A stretch of DNA of 64,000 nucleotides from Streptococcus australis (GCF_901543175.1 NZ_LR594040.1:62001-126000), one strand, 5' to 3'; positions 8,947 to 18,316 are shown, numbered from the stretch's first letter. The notes: a model not told the origin generated them from the sequence alone. Program-made: numbers and translations.

Positions 8947-9156
8947 ATGAAAGTTGTTCAATTACTACGAAAAGCTTGGCCAGAGACTACTGTATTATTT
9001 AGCTCGATGGCTTATCTAATTATTAGAATTGTAGCTGATGTAAACAAAATACATCTACCTACATGGTTTGAATATTTTGATGTGCCTACGATTTCATTAT
9101 TCTTGATGACCTTTATCTTACTTTATAGAAGTGAAGAAAAAGATAACAAATGGTGA
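8947..9156 (+). CDS. small membrane protein in bacteriocin locus
   Basis: 69 residues. I chose the ATG at 8947 because GGAG lies 6 nt upstream; a TTG at 8935 would add 4 residues. Two hydrophobic segments flank a DVNKIHLPTWFEYFDVP linker, with a charged tail (YRSEEKDNKW). This topology resembles the neighbouring small proteins. A putative immunity role is inference. Confidence 0.6.
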   Translation: MKVVQLLRKAWPETTVLFSSMAYLIIRIVADVNKIHLPTWFEYFDVPTISLFLMTFILLYRSEEKDNKW

Positions 9157-9252
9157 CAATATGAGTCTGATTTCTGTAGATCCAGCATAAAAGCAATCTT
9201 GGAGTGTTAGACCAATGAACCATAATCTATATTTAGTTAGGAAGGTGTCTGT

Positions 9253-9488
9253 ATGTTAAAAAAGAAGTGATGTTATTAGGGGGGCTTTTACTAGTACGTA
9301 TTGTGCTTTCTATCCTTCAAGTTTTAATGGACTATAATCTATTACCAGGAAAGTGTAGTATAAATTTCATGGAGGTTTCAGACTTGTTCTCTTATCCCCT
9401 ACTTCTTTTAATCATTTACATAGCGGTAAAATACCATACTATCCCGAAAATAACGGCTAAAGAAGGAAATGAGGACGAAAATGAATAA
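9253..9488 (+). pseudogene. small membrane protein gene, apparent frameshift in A-run at its start
   Basis: A good ribosome binding site (TTAGGAAGGTGTCTGT) leads into ATGTTAAAAAAGAAGTGA, which stops after five codons. One extra A in the run at 9258-9263 would join this start to the open frame from 9267 (MLLGGLLLVRIVLSIL onward, about 73 codons). That frame has two membrane segments and an acidic tail (KEGNEDENE). The ATG at 9267 has no ribosome binding site of its own. This is either a real indel, a sequencing error at a homopolymer, or slippage-dependent expression. Confidence 0.55.
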
Positions 9489-9675
9489 GATTTTAAAATC
9501 TATTCTTGTATTTGTTTTCCTATTTTTGATGAATATTTTCATCTTTGGGATACTAGCAACTCTTGGATTTCAGGTAACAATGAGTGAAAATAGTTATGTG
9601 GTGCCACCTGTGTTTGCGTTTATCGTTTTATACGCTATTCACAAAAGAAGTGGGGAAGGTAAGAAATCTGTGTAA
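9481..9675 (+). CDS. small membrane protein, last gene of bacteriocin locus
   Basis: 64 residues from the ATG at 9481, preceded by GAAATGAGGACGAAA; an in-frame ATG at 9469 is less well placed. It overlaps the preceding frame by 8 nt. Two hydrophobic segments (about 5-30 and 37-53) and a basic tail (HKRSGEGKKSV). It is followed directly by a strong terminator that closes the peptide locus. Function unknown. Confidence 0.6.
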   Translation: MNKILKSILVFVFLFLMNIFIFGILATLGFQVTMSENSYVVPPVFAFIVLYAIHKRSGEGKKSV

Positions 9676-9686
9676 TTGAATATTCT

Positions 9687-9715
9687 AGGCAGAACTTTTG
9701 TTCTGCCTATTTTCT
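9687..9715 (+). terminator. terminator of the bacteriocin locus
   Basis: Stem AGGCAGAAC / GTTCTGCCT with a TTTT loop, followed by ATTTTCTTT. Confidence 0.85.
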
Positions 9716-9726
9716 TTGGTAAAAGT

Positions 9727-9756
9727 GCTGTTCAGGTGAGGATATTGTTTTTTCAG
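9727..9756 (+). promoter_or_regulatory. ComE-type direct repeat upstream of comAB
   Basis: Two half-sites ending in TTCAG (9731-9735 and 9752-9756) lie 21 bp apart, the spacing of the ComE binding repeat at pneumococcal early competence promoters. A TAAAAT/AATAAT -10-like region lies about 32 bp downstream with no -35 box, as expected for an activator-dependent promoter. Confidence 0.75.
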
Positions 9757-9838
9757 AAATAATTCCCTTATTTCTTCCTTGTTTGGTTAAAATAATCTTA
9801 CAAAGTTTTTAAGAGATTATTAGGAAAAGGAGATGAAT

Positions 9839-11992
9839 ATGAAATTTGGGAAAAGGCACTATCGTCCCCAGGTGGATCAGATGGATTGTGGCGTGGCTTC
9901 CTTGGCCATGGTCTTTGGCTACTATGGTAGTTATTACTCCTTGGCTCACTTGCGAGAGTTAGCTAAGACGACCATGGATGGGACGACGGCTTTGGGTCTT
10001 GTAAAGGTAGCAGAGGAGATTGGTTTTGAAACGCGAGCTATCAAGGCAGATATGACGCTCTTTGATCTGCCTGATTTGACCTTCCCTTTTGTGGCCCATG
10101 TGCTCAAGGAAGGGAAATTGCTCCACTATTATGTGGTGACAGGTCAGGACAAGAAGACGATCCATATCGCTGATCCAGATCCTGGTGTTAAGCTGACCAA
10201 GATTTCCCGTGAGCGATTTGCGCAAGAATGGACAGGGGTCAGTCTCTTTATGGCTCCGTCTCCAGACTATAAACCCCATAAGGAGAAAAAACAGGGGCTC
10301 CTATCCTTCTTGCCAATCTTATTCAAACAGCGTGGCTTAATCACCAATATCGTCCTAGCGACACTCTTGGTAACTCTGATCAATATTGTGGGCTCCTATT
10401 ATCTACAGTCTATCATTGATACCTATGTGCCAGATCAGATGCGCTCGACCTTGGGCATCATCTCAATAGGACTGGTCATCGTCTATATCCTTCAGCAGAT
10501 CTTGTCTTATGCGCAGGAATACCTTTTACTTGTTCTGGGGCAACGGTTGTCAATTGACGTGATTTTGTCCTACATCAAGCATGTTTTTCACCTGCCGATG
10601 TCATTTTTCGCGACACGCAGGACAGGAGAAATCGTGTCTCGCTTTACGGACGCCAATAGTATCATCGATGCGCTAGCGTCGACCATTCTTTCTATCTTTT
10701 TGGATGTGTCGACGATTTTGATTATCTCGCTTGTCTTGTTTTCACAAAACATAACGCTCTTTTTCATTAGTCTGCTTGCACTTCCTATTTATACGGTGAT
10801 TATCTTTGCCTTTATGAAGCCTTTTGAAAAGATGAATCGGGACACTATGGAAGCCAATGCGGTTCTGTCCTCTTCTATCATCGAGGACATCAACGGTATT
10901 GAGACTATTAAGTCTTTGACCAGTGAAAGCCAGCGTTACCAAAAGATTGACAAGGAATTTGTAGCTTATCTGAAAAAATCCTTTACCTATAGTCGGGCAG
11001 AAAGCCAGCAAAAGGCCCTGAAAAAAGTTGCCCAGCTCCTGCTCAATGTTGCCGTTCTCTGGATGGGAGCAGTACTCGTTATGGATGGAAAAATGAGTTT
11101 GGGGCAATTGATTACCTATAATACTTTGCTTGTTTACTTTACCAATCCTTTGGAAAATATCATAAACCTGCAAACCAAACTTCAGACAGCGCAGGTTGCC
11201 AATAACCGTCTGAATGAGGTTTATCTGGTCGCTTCGGAGTTTGAGGAGAAGAAAACAGTCGAAGATCTGAGTATGATGAAGGGAGATATGACCTTTAAGC
11301 AAGTCCACTATAAGTATGGCTATGGTCGTGATGTTTTGTCGGATATCAATTTGACGATTTCGCAAGGTTCTAAGGTAGCTTTTGTCGGGATTTCAGGGTC
11401 AGGCAAGACTACCTTGGCCAAGATGATGGTTAATTTTTACGACCCTAGTCAGGGAGAGATTAGTCTGGGTGGTGTCAATCTCAATCAGATTGATAAAAAA
11501 GCCTTGCGCCAGTATATCAACTATCTACCTCAACAGCCCTATGTCTTTAACGGAACGATTTTGGAGAATCTTCTCCTTGGAGCCAAAGAAGGGACGACAC
11601 AGGAGGATGTTCTGCGAGCAGTCGAGTTAGCTGAGATTCGGGAAGATATTGAGCGGATGCCATTGAATTACCAGACAGAGTTGACTTCGGATGGGGCTGG
11701 AATTTCTGGTGGGCAACGGCAGCGAATCGCTCTGGCGCGTGCTCTTTTAACGGATGCTCCTGTTCTGATATTGGACGAGGCGACCAGCAGTCTGGATATC
11801 TTGACAGAAAAGCGGATTGTGGATAATCTTATGGCTTTAGACAAGACCTTGATTTTCATTGCTCACCGCTTGACCATTGCTGAGCGGACAGAGAAGGTTG
11901 TTGTCTTGGATCAGGGCAAGATTGTCGAAGAAGGCAACCATGCAGCCTTGCTTGCCCGAGGTGAATTTTACGCCCATTTGGTCAATAGCTAG
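9839..11992 (+). CDS. comA: competence factor exporter ComA (C39 peptidase-ABC transporter)
   Basis: A 717-residue protein that cleaves double-glycine leaders and exports peptides, classically competence-stimulating peptide, with ComB. Domains: C39 peptidase (catalytic Cys17 in QMDCGVAS, His96 in HYYVVTG, Asp in IADPDPG), six-helix membrane domain (about 165-440), and ATPase with Walker A GISGSGKTT, signature ISGGQRQR, Walker B LILDEATS and the switch His in IFIAHR. The ATG at 9839 has AAGGAG at 6 nt; the ATG at 9833 abuts that site. It is likely also the exporter for the adjacent double-glycine bacteriocins, given known cross-processing in pneumococcus. Confidence 0.97.
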   Translation: MKFGKRHYRPQVDQMDCGVASLAMVFGYYGSYYSLAHLRELAKTTMDGTTALGLVKVAEEIGFETRAIKADMTLFDLPDLTFPFVAHVLKEGKLLHYYVVTGQDKKTIHIADPDPGVKLTKISRERFAQEWTGVSLFMAPSPDYKPHKEKKQGLLSFLPILFKQRGLITNIVLATLLVTLINIVGSYYLQSIIDTYVPDQMRSTLGIISIGLVIVYILQQILSYAQEYLLLVLGQRLSIDVILSYIKHVFHLPMSFFATRRTGEIVSRFTDANSIIDALASTILSIFLDVSTILIISLVLFSQNITLFFISLLALPIYTVIIFAFMKPFEKMNRDTMEANAVLSSSIIEDINGIETIKSLTSESQRYQKIDKEFVAYLKKSFTYSRAESQQKALKKVAQLLLNVAVLWMGAVLVMDGKMSLGQLITYNTLLVYFTNPLENIINLQTKLQTAQVANNRLNEVYLVASEFEEKKTVEDLSMMKGDMTFKQVHYKYGYGRDVLSDINLTISQGSKVAFVGISGSGKTTLAKMMVNFYDPSQGEISLGGVNLNQIDKKALRQYINYLPQQPYVFNGTILENLLLGAKEGTTQEDVLRAVELAEIREDIERMPLNYQTELTSDGAGISGGQRQRIALARALLTDAPVLILDEATSSLDILTEKRIVDNLMALDKTLIFIAHRLTIAERTEKVVVLDQGKIVEEGNHAALLARGEFYAHLVNS

Positions 11993-12004
11993 AAAGAGGA
12001 GAAG

Positions 12005-13354
12005 ATGAAACCAGAATTTTTAGAAAGTGCGGAGTTTTATAATCGTCGTTATCATAATTTTTCCAGTCGGGTGATTTTACCCATGTCGCTTCTGCTCGTG
12101 TTTCTATTTGGATTTGCAGTCTTTGCAGAGAAGGAGATTAGTTTGTTTACCAGAGCCACTGTCGAACCTAGTCGGATCATTGCCAACATCCAGTCGACAA
12201 GCAATCAACGCATTGTGGCTAATTATCTAGAAGAGAACAAACTAGTCAAGCAGGGGGATCTACTCGTTCAGTACCAGCAAGGGGCGGAAGCTGTTCAAGC
12301 TGAAGCATACGCCAATCAGTTGGAGATGTTAAAGGATCAAAAAAAGCAGTTAGGGTATTTGCAATCCAGTTTGAAAGAGGGAACTGATCAATTTCCAGAG
12401 GCGGATAAGTTTGGATATCAGGAGATGTTTCGAGACTATCTCAGCCAAGCTAGTAGTCTTAGGAGCAATGTTTCGCAGCAAAATGCCAACATCTCCTCGC
12501 AGAATGCGGCGGCAAGTCAGAGCCAGGCCGAGATTGGCAATCTTATCAGTCAAACACAGGATAAAATTCGAGATTATAAAACAGCTAAGTCGGCGATTGA
12601 AGCAGGAGCTCAACTGGATAGTCAAAATGCAGCCTACTCATTTTATCAGACCTATAAAAATCAAGGTGGAGAAGATCCGCAAGCTAAATCGCAAGTTATT
12701 GCACAGGTGGATGCACAAATCGACCAGCTAGAGTCTAGTTTAGCTACTTATCGTGTGCAGTATGCGGGTTCTGGAGCTCAACAAGCCTACGCAAGTGGAT
12801 TGGATAGTCAGCTTGAATCCCTCAAGTCTCAGCACCTAGTTAAAGTTGGACAGGAATTAACCCTTTTGGAGCAGAAAATTTTAGAAGCAGAGTCGGGTAA
12901 GAAAGTCCAAGGAGGTCTGCTGGACAAGGGGAAAATTACAGCAAGCGAGGACGGGGTGCTTCACCTTAATCCTGAAACCAGTGATTCTACCATGGTTGCA
13001 GAAGGCACCTTGCTCGCTCAACTCTACCCAGCCTTGGAAAAAGAAGGCAAAACCAAACTCACAGCTTATCTCAGTTCAAAAGATGTTGCAAGGCTCAAGG
13101 TCGGTGATTCTGTTCGTTTCACTACAAGCAAAGATGCCAACAAAGAGCTCGTTCTTGTTTCTGCTATTACGAATATTGATGCGACAGCTACCAAGACTGA
13201 TAAGGGAAATTTCTTTAAAATAGAGGCGGAGACCAGTCTGACTCCTGAGCAGGCAGAAAAACTTCGCTATGGTTCAGAAGGGCGTTTGACGCTAATCACA
13301 GGAAAGAAAAGTTATTTGCGCTATTATTGGGATCAATTTTTGAACAGAGAATAA
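12005..13354 (+). CDS. comB: competence transport accessory protein ComB (HlyD-like)
   Basis: 449 residues with one N-terminal membrane anchor (about 22-42, [15 protein letters not shown]), a long coiled-coil central region (about 85-300, repeated Gln/Ala/Ser segments) and a C-terminal beta-barrel/lipoyl-type domain. It is the membrane-fusion partner of ComA. It begins 12 nt after the comA stop with AAAGAGGAGAAG as ribosome binding site, and is closed by a terminator. Length equals the pneumococcal protein as I recall it. Confidence 0.95.
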   Translation: MKPEFLESAEFYNRRYHNFSSRVILPMSLLLVFLFGFAVFAEKEISLFTRATVEPSRIIANIQSTSNQRIVANYLEENKLVKQGDLLVQYQQGAEAVQAEAYANQLEMLKDQKKQLGYLQSSLKEGTDQFPEADKFGYQEMFRDYLSQASSLRSNVSQQNANISSQNAAASQSQAEIGNLISQTQDKIRDYKTAKSAIEAGAQLDSQNAAYSFYQTYKNQGGEDPQAKSQVIAQVDAQIDQLESSLATYRVQYAGSGAQQAYASGLDSQLESLKSQHLVKVGQELTLLEQKILEAESGKKVQGGLLDKGKITASEDGVLHLNPETSDSTMVAEGTLLAQLYPALEKEGKTKLTAYLSSKDVARLKVGDSVRFTTSKDANKELVLVSAITNIDATATKTDKGNFFKIEAETSLTPEQAEKLRYGSEGRLTLITGKKSYLRYYWDQFLNRE

Positions 13355-13383
13355 TGTTCGTCTTTTTCTGAGCTAACTGATTG

Positions 13384-13421
13384 AAAAACTGTAAGACAAA
13401 GGTGTTTTGCAGTTTTTTCTT
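13384..13421 (+). terminator. terminator of comAB
   Basis: Imperfect stem AAAACTGTAAGACA / TGTTTTGCAGTTTT with an AAGG loop and a T-run. Confidence 0.8.
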
Positions 13422-13446
13422 TACGCAACAAGTACTATCTTGGTAA

Positions 13447-13520
13447 TGGTTCGTAAAAATCTTGAATTTTTGTTTATTTTGTGGTAGAATATGCTCAAGT
13501 AATACGAAAGGCGAACTTTA
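13447..13520 (+). promoter_or_regulatory. purC promoter with flanking PurR-type boxes
   Basis: TTGAAT (13462-13467) and TAGAAT (13485-13490) are 17 bp apart. A GGTTCGTA motif (a CGAAC box on the minus strand) lies just upstream of the -35, and AAAGGCGAACTTT lies between the -10 and the start codon. These resemble the CGAAC-centred PurBoxes bound by PurR in lactic acid bacteria and suggest purine-responsive control of the whole cluster. Confidence 0.6.
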
Positions 13521-13522
13521 AA

Positions 13523-14230
13523 ATGTCAAAAAAACTGATCTATTCGGGGAAAGCCAAGGATATCTATACAACTGAGGATGAAAATCTCATTATTTCAACT
13601 TACAAGGACCAGGCGACTGCTTTCAATGGTGTTAAGAAGGAGCAGATTGCAGGCAAGGGAGTCTTGAATAATCAGATTTCATCTTTTATTTTTGAAAAGT
13701 TAAATGCTACTGGTGTGGCAACTCACTTTGTGGAGAAGCTTTCAGATACGGAACAACTCAATAAAAAGGTGGAAATCATTCCTTTGGAAGTCGTTCTTCG
13801 CAACTATACGGCTGGTTCTTTTTCAAAACGTTTTGGTGTGAAAGAGGGCATTGCCTTGGAGACTCCAATCGTTGAATTTTATTATAAAAACGATGATTTG
13901 GATGATCCTTTTATCAATGATGAGCACGTGAAATTCCTAAATATTGCGGATGATCAGCAGATTGCCTATTTGAAGGAAGAGACGCGTCGTATCAATGAAC
14001 TCTTGAAAGTCTGGTTTGCTGAGATTGGGCTTAAGTTGATTGACTTTAAACTGGAATTTGGTTTTGACAAGGATGGCAAAATTATCTTGGCAGACGAATT
14101 TTCACCAGATAACTGCCGACTTTGGGACGCTGACGGTAACCACATGGACAAGGATGTTTTCCGTCGGGGTCTAGGTGAACTAACCGACGTTTACGAAGTT
14201 GTCTGGGAGAAATTGCAAGGTTTAAAATAG
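13523..14230 (+). CDS. purC: phosphoribosylaminoimidazole-succinocarboxamide synthase
   Basis: Ligates aspartate to CAIR to make SAICAR in de novo purine synthesis. 235 residues, typical of the single-domain enzyme. Motifs: [11 protein letters not shown] at the N-terminus (ATP loop), [17 protein letters not shown] near residue 90 and the Mg-binding [13 protein letters not shown] near residue 190. The ATG at 13523 follows GAAAGGCGAACTTTAAA. It is the first gene of the pur cluster, 56 bp ahead of purL. Confidence 0.96.
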   Translation: MSKKLIYSGKAKDIYTTEDENLIISTYKDQATAFNGVKKEQIAGKGVLNNQISSFIFEKLNATGVATHFVEKLSDTEQLNKKVEIIPLEVVLRNYTAGSFSKRFGVKEGIALETPIVEFYYKNDDLDDPFINDEHVKFLNIADDQQIAYLKEETRRINELLKVWFAEIGLKLIDFKLEFGFDKDGKIILADEFSPDNCRLWDADGNHMDKDVFRRGLGELTDVYEVVWEKLQGLK

Positions 14231-14286
14231 CACCTTCAAGGTCATTTGGGAACATTGCAAGAGCTGAAATAAAGGAATAAGAATTG

Positions 14287-17200
14287 ATGAATAAACGTAT
14301 TTTTGTTGAAAAAAAGGCTGATTTTCAGGTCAAGTCAGAGAGTTTGGTGAGAGAGCTCCAGCACAACTTGGGGCTTTCAACCTTGAAAAGCATTCGTATC
14401 GTGCAAGTTTATGACGTTTTTGACTTGTCAGAGGACTTGTTTGCGCCTGCCGAGAAGCATATCTTCTCTGAGCAGGTGACAGACCATGTCTTGGACGAAA
14501 CGGCTGTGCATAAGGATCTGGCTAACTATGCTTTCTTTGCCATCGAAAGCTTGCCGGGTCAGTTTGACCAGCGTGCAGCTTCTTCACAAGAAGCCTTGCT
14601 CTTGCTAGGTAGCTCAAGTGATGTAACGGTTAATACAGCACAATTGTACTTGGTTAATAAAGATATCGATGCGTCTGAGTTGGACGCGGTCAAGAACTAC
14701 CTGCTCAATCCAGTGGATTCACGTTTCAAGGACATCACAACAGGGATTGCCAAGCAGGAATTTTCAGAGTCAGACAAGACCATTCCAAAATTGACTTTCT
14801 TTGAAAGCTATACAGCAGAAGACTTTGCTCGCTACAAGGCTGAACAAGGGATGGCTATGGAAGTGGATGATTTGCTCTTTATCCAGGATTATTTCAAGTC
14901 AATCGGGCGCGTGCCAACAGAAACTGAGCTCAAGGTTTTGGACACTTACTGGTCTGACCACTGCCGTCACACGACTTTTGAGACTGAGTTGAAGAATATC
15001 GACTTTTCAGCATCTAAATTCCAAAAACAATTACAGGCAACCTATGACAAATATATCGCTATGCGTGAGGAATTGGGACGCTCTGAAAAACCACAAACCT
15101 TGATGGATATGGCGACTATTTTCGGTCGTTATGAGCGTGCTAATGGACGTTTGGATGACATGGAAGTGTCTGATGAGATCAATGCTTGTTCGGTTGAAAT
15201 TGAAGTAGATGTCAACGGTGTGAAAGAACCATGGCTTCTCATGTTCAAGAACGAAACCCACAACCACCCAACGGAAATTGAACCATTTGGTGGGGCGGCT
15301 ACTTGTATCGGTGGTGCTATTCGTGACCCATTGTCAGGTCGTTCCTACGTTTACCAAGCTATGCGTATCTCAGGTGCTGGTGATATTACAGCACCGATTT
15401 CGGAAACTCGCGCTGGGAAATTGCCACAACAAGTGATTTCTAAAACAGCGGCTCATGGTTATTCTTCATACGGGAATCAGATCGGTCTTGCGACGACCTA
15501 TGTTCGTGAATACTTCCACCCAGGTTTCGTTGCTAAGCGTATGGAGCTTGGTGCTGTTGTCGGTGCGGCTCCAAAAGAGAATGTTGTCCGTGAAAAACCT
15601 GAAGCGGGCGATGTGATTATCCTTCTCGGTGGTAAGACTGGACGTGATGGTGTCGGTGGTGCGACAGGGTCTTCTAAGGTTCAAACGGTTGAGTCTGTAG
15701 AGACTGCTGGTGCTGAGGTTCAAAAAGGGAATGCCATCGAAGAACGAAAGATTCAACGTCTTTTCCGTAATGGCGATGTCACTCGTCTCATCAAGAAATC
15801 CAACGACTTTGGTGCAGGTGGTGTCTGTGTGGCCATCGGTGAATTGGCAGACGGTCTTGAAATCGACCTCAATAAGGTTCCTCTTAAATACCAAGGTTTG
15901 AATGGCACAGAAATTGCGATCTCTGAATCTCAAGAACGGATGGCAGTCGTGGTTCGTCCTGAGGATGTAGATACCTTCGTTGCGGAATGTAACAAAGAAA
16001 ACATTGATGCTGTTGTGGTTGCGACAGTGACTGAAAAACCAAATCTAGTCATGCACTGGAATGGTGAGACAATCGTCGACTTGGAACGCCGTTTCCTTGA
16101 TACCAATGGTGTGCGTGTCGTTGTAGATGCCAAGGTTGTGGACAAGGATATCAAGCTTCCAGAAGAGCGCAATACAAGTGCTGAAACCCTCGAAGCAGAT
16201 ACTCTTGCGGTTCTATCTGACCTCAACCATGCGAGTCAAAAAGGCTTGCAGACTATCTTTGATAGCTCTGTCGGTCGTTCGACTGTCAATCACCCACTTG
16301 GTGGTCGCTATCAACTCACACCAACTGAGGCATCTGTACAGAAATTGCCAGTTCAACATGGAGTAACTCATACTGCGTCTGTCATGGCTCAAGGTTTCAA
16401 CCCTTATCTAGCAGAATGGTCACCTTACCACGGTGCTGCCTATGCGGTTATCGAAGCGACAGCTCGTTTGGTGGCTGCTGGTGCAAACTGGTCCAAGGCT
16501 CGCTTCTCTTACCAAGAGTACTTCGAGCGGATGGACAAGCAAGCCGAGCGCTTTGGTCAGCCAGTAGCAGCTCTTCTAGGCTCTATCGAAGCTCAAATTC
16601 AACTTGGCTTACCATCTATCGGTGGTAAGGACTCCATGTCCGGTACCTTTGAAGAATTGACGGTGCCACCAACCTTGGTTGCCTTTGGGGTGACAACAGC
16701 AGATAGCCGTCAAGTTCTCTCACCTGAGTTCAAGACTGCTGGTGAAAACATCTACTACATTCCAGGTCAAGCCTTGGCACAAGAGATTGACTTTGATCTT
16801 ATCAAGTCTAACTTTGCCAAGTTTGAAACCATTCAAAAGGCTCACAAAGTAACAGCTGCTTCGGCTGTTAAATATGGTGGTGTCCTTGAAAGCTTGGCTC
16901 TTGCTACTTTTGGGAACCATATTGGTGCAGAGGGAACCCTATCTGAACTTGAAAGTTCTTTGACAGCTCAGCTAGGCGGATTTATCTTCACCTCCCCTGA
17001 AGAAATCGCTGGAGTAGAAAAAATTGGTCAAACGAAAGCAGACTTTACACTGCTTGTCAACGGTGTGAAGCTAGATGGACACAAGCTTGACAGTGCTTTC
17101 CAAGGAAAACTGGAAGAAGTTTACCCAACTGAATTTGCCCAAGCAAAAGAACTGGCTGAAGTACCAGCTGTCGCTTCTGACGTAATCATCAAAGCCAAAG

Positions 17201-18012
17201 AAAAGGTTGAAAAACCTGTGGTTTACATTCCAGTTTTCCCAGGAACCAACTCAGAATATGACTCAGCCAAGGCCTTCGAAAAAGAAGGTGCAGAGGTCAA
17301 CTTGGTACCATTCGTGACACTCAATGAAGAAGCTATTGTCAAGTCAGTCGAAACCATGGTTGACAATATTGGCAAGGCTAACATCCTCTTCTTTGCAGGT
17401 GGATTCTCAGCTGCGGACGAGCCAGATGGTTCAGCTAAGTTTATCGTCAATATCCTGCTCAATGAAAAAGTGCGTGCAGCCATTGATAACTTTATCGCTC
17501 GCGGTGGCTTGATTATCGGTATCTGTAATGGATTCCAGGCCTTGGTCAAATCAGGTCTTCTTCCATACGGGAACTTTGAAGATGCCACTAGTACTAGCCC
17601 AACTCTCTTCTACAATGATGCCAACCAACACGTGGCCAAGATGGTGGAAACTCGGATTGCCAATACCAACTCGCCATGGTTGGCTGGAGTGCAAGTGGGC
17701 GATATCCACGCCATTCCTGTTTCGCACGGTGAAGGGAAGTTTGTCGTGACGGCTGAGGAATTTGCGGAGCTCCGTGACAGTGGTCAAATCTTTAGCCAAT
17801 ACGTTGACTTTGACGGAAAACCAAGTATGGACTCTAAGTACAATCCAAATGGTTCTGTCCATGCTATCGAAGGGATTACCAGCAAGAATGGCCAAATCAT
17901 CGGTAAGATGGGGCATTCAGAACGTTATGAAGACGGTCTCTTCCAAAATATCCCAGGAAATAAAGACCAGCATCTGTTCGCGTCAGCGGTTAAATACTTT
18001 ACTGGGAAGTAA
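14287..18012 (+). CDS. purL: phosphoribosylformylglycinamidine synthase (large single-chain form)
   Basis: Converts FGAR and glutamine to FGAM. At 1241 residues it is the long form joining synthetase and glutaminase, as in streptococci and proteobacteria rather than the split PurS/L/Q of Bacillus. Visible: TYWSDHCRHTTFE near residue 220, NETHNHPTEIEPFGGAATC near 323, SIGGKDSMSGTFE near 780, and a C-terminal class I amidotransferase with VYIPVFPGTNSEYDSA, nucleophile Cys in IIGICNGFQALVKSG near 1080, and His/Glu in PVSHGEGKFV. An upstream in-frame TTG at 14284 is ignored. Followed by a 304-bp structured gap. Confidence 0.97.
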   Translation: MNKRIFVEKKADFQVKSESLVRELQHNLGLSTLKSIRIVQVYDVFDLSEDLFAPAEKHIFSEQVTDHVLDETAVHKDLANYAFFAIESLPGQFDQRAASSQEALLLLGSSSDVTVNTAQLYLVNKDIDASELDAVKNYLLNPVDSRFKDITTGIAKQEFSESDKTIPKLTFFESYTAEDFARYKAEQGMAMEVDDLLFIQDYFKSIGRVPTETELKVLDTYWSDHCRHTTFETELKNIDFSASKFQKQLQATYDKYIAMREELGRSEKPQTLMDMATIFGRYERANGRLDDMEVSDEINACSVEIEVDVNGVKEPWLLMFKNETHNHPTEIEPFGGAATCIGGAIRDPLSGRSYVYQAMRISGAGDITAPISETRAGKLPQQVISKTAAHGYSSYGNQIGLATTYVREYFHPGFVAKRMELGAVVGAAPKENVVREKPEAGDVIILLGGKTGRDGVGGATGSSKVQTVESVETAGAEVQKGNAIEERKIQRLFRNGDVTRLIKKSNDFGAGGVCVAIGELADGLEIDLNKVPLKYQGLNGTEIAISESQERMAVVVRPEDVDTFVAECNKENIDAVVVATVTEKPNLVMHWNGETIVDLERRFLDTNGVRVVVDAKVVDKDIKLPEERNTSAETLEADTLAVLSDLNHASQKGLQTIFDSSVGRSTVNHPLGGRYQLTPTEASVQKLPVQHGVTHTASVMAQGFNPYLAEWSPYHGAAYAVIEATARLVAAGANWSKARFSYQEYFERMDKQAERFGQPVAALLGSIEAQIQLGLPSIGGKDSMSGTFEELTVPPTLVAFGVTTADSRQVLSPEFKTAGENIYYIPGQALAQEIDFDLIKSNFAKFETIQKAHKVTAASAVKYGGVLESLALATFGNHIGAEGTLSELESSLTAQLGGFIFTSPEEIAGVEKIGQTKADFTLLVNGVKLDGHKLDSAFQGKLEEVYPTEFAQAKELAEVPAVASDVIIKAKEKVEKPVVYIPVFPGTNSEYDSAKAFEKEGAEVNLVPFVTLNEEAIVKSVETMVDNIGKANILFFAGGFSAADEPDGSAKFIVNILLNEKVRAAIDNFIARGGLIIGICNGFQALVKSGLLPYGNFEDATSTSPTLFYNDANQHVAKMVETRIANTNSPWLAGVQVGDIHAIPVSHGEGKFVVTAEEFAELRDSGQIFSQYVDFDGKPSMDSKYNPNGSVHAIEGITSKNGQIIGKMGHSERYEDGLFQNIPGNKDQHLFASAVKYFTGK

Positions 18013-18026
18013 GACTTGCAGATTTT

Positions 18027-18032
18027 CGAATA
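18027..18032 (+). promoter_or_regulatory. orphan CGAATA box downstream of purL
   Basis: TTTTCGAATAGATAG matches the box 2 context (TTTTTCGAATAGATAGG) over 14 nt, but no ORF with a ribosome binding site follows at the 33-nt distance. It may be a relic of the module at 7.7-8.0 kb or chance. Confidence 0.25.
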
Positions 18033-18119
18033 GATAGTATCAGTAATGTGAAAGTCATGTGAATCTGGTTCGTGGTGATTGCAAATGGTTTGTTTTGCGA
18101 GTGAAACGAGCTTCTACAG

Positions 18120-18291
18120 TATCATTCCGCAGTAGTGTCGTTAGGGAGTATTTGAGACTTTGGCTCAAATACTAGCTAGAAAATTTCTTGATAGACTTTC
18201 TGTTTTTTTCGTCAGCATTTATGACGACAATAAAAAAATTAGAAAGTCATCACAGAAAGTTGAGAGCGTCCCTACTACTAAAGGAATGATA
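18120..18291 (+). other. structured intergenic element upstream of purF (copy 1)
   Basis: Terminal inverted repeats TATCATTCC (18120-18128) and GGAATGATA (18283-18291) enclose GCAGTAGTG (18129-18137), a hairpin with core GAGACTTTGGCTC (18154-18166), and a right-hand CTACTAC that can pair with GTAG of the left. An inner hairpin CGTCAGCATTTATGACG lies at about 18211. The right end is 25 bp before the purF ATG. The layout is shared with the element at 24820-24949. Confidence 0.6.
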
Positions 18292-18316
18292 CACAAATAA
18301 AAATTAGGTATAAAAA

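Noticed and set aside
10742..11365. 207-codon minus-strand frame inside comA
   Set aside because: It is antisense to a well-conserved transporter gene and has no start signal.
15466..15933. 155-codon minus-strand frame inside purL
   Set aside because: Shadow of purL; codon composition follows the complement of purL.
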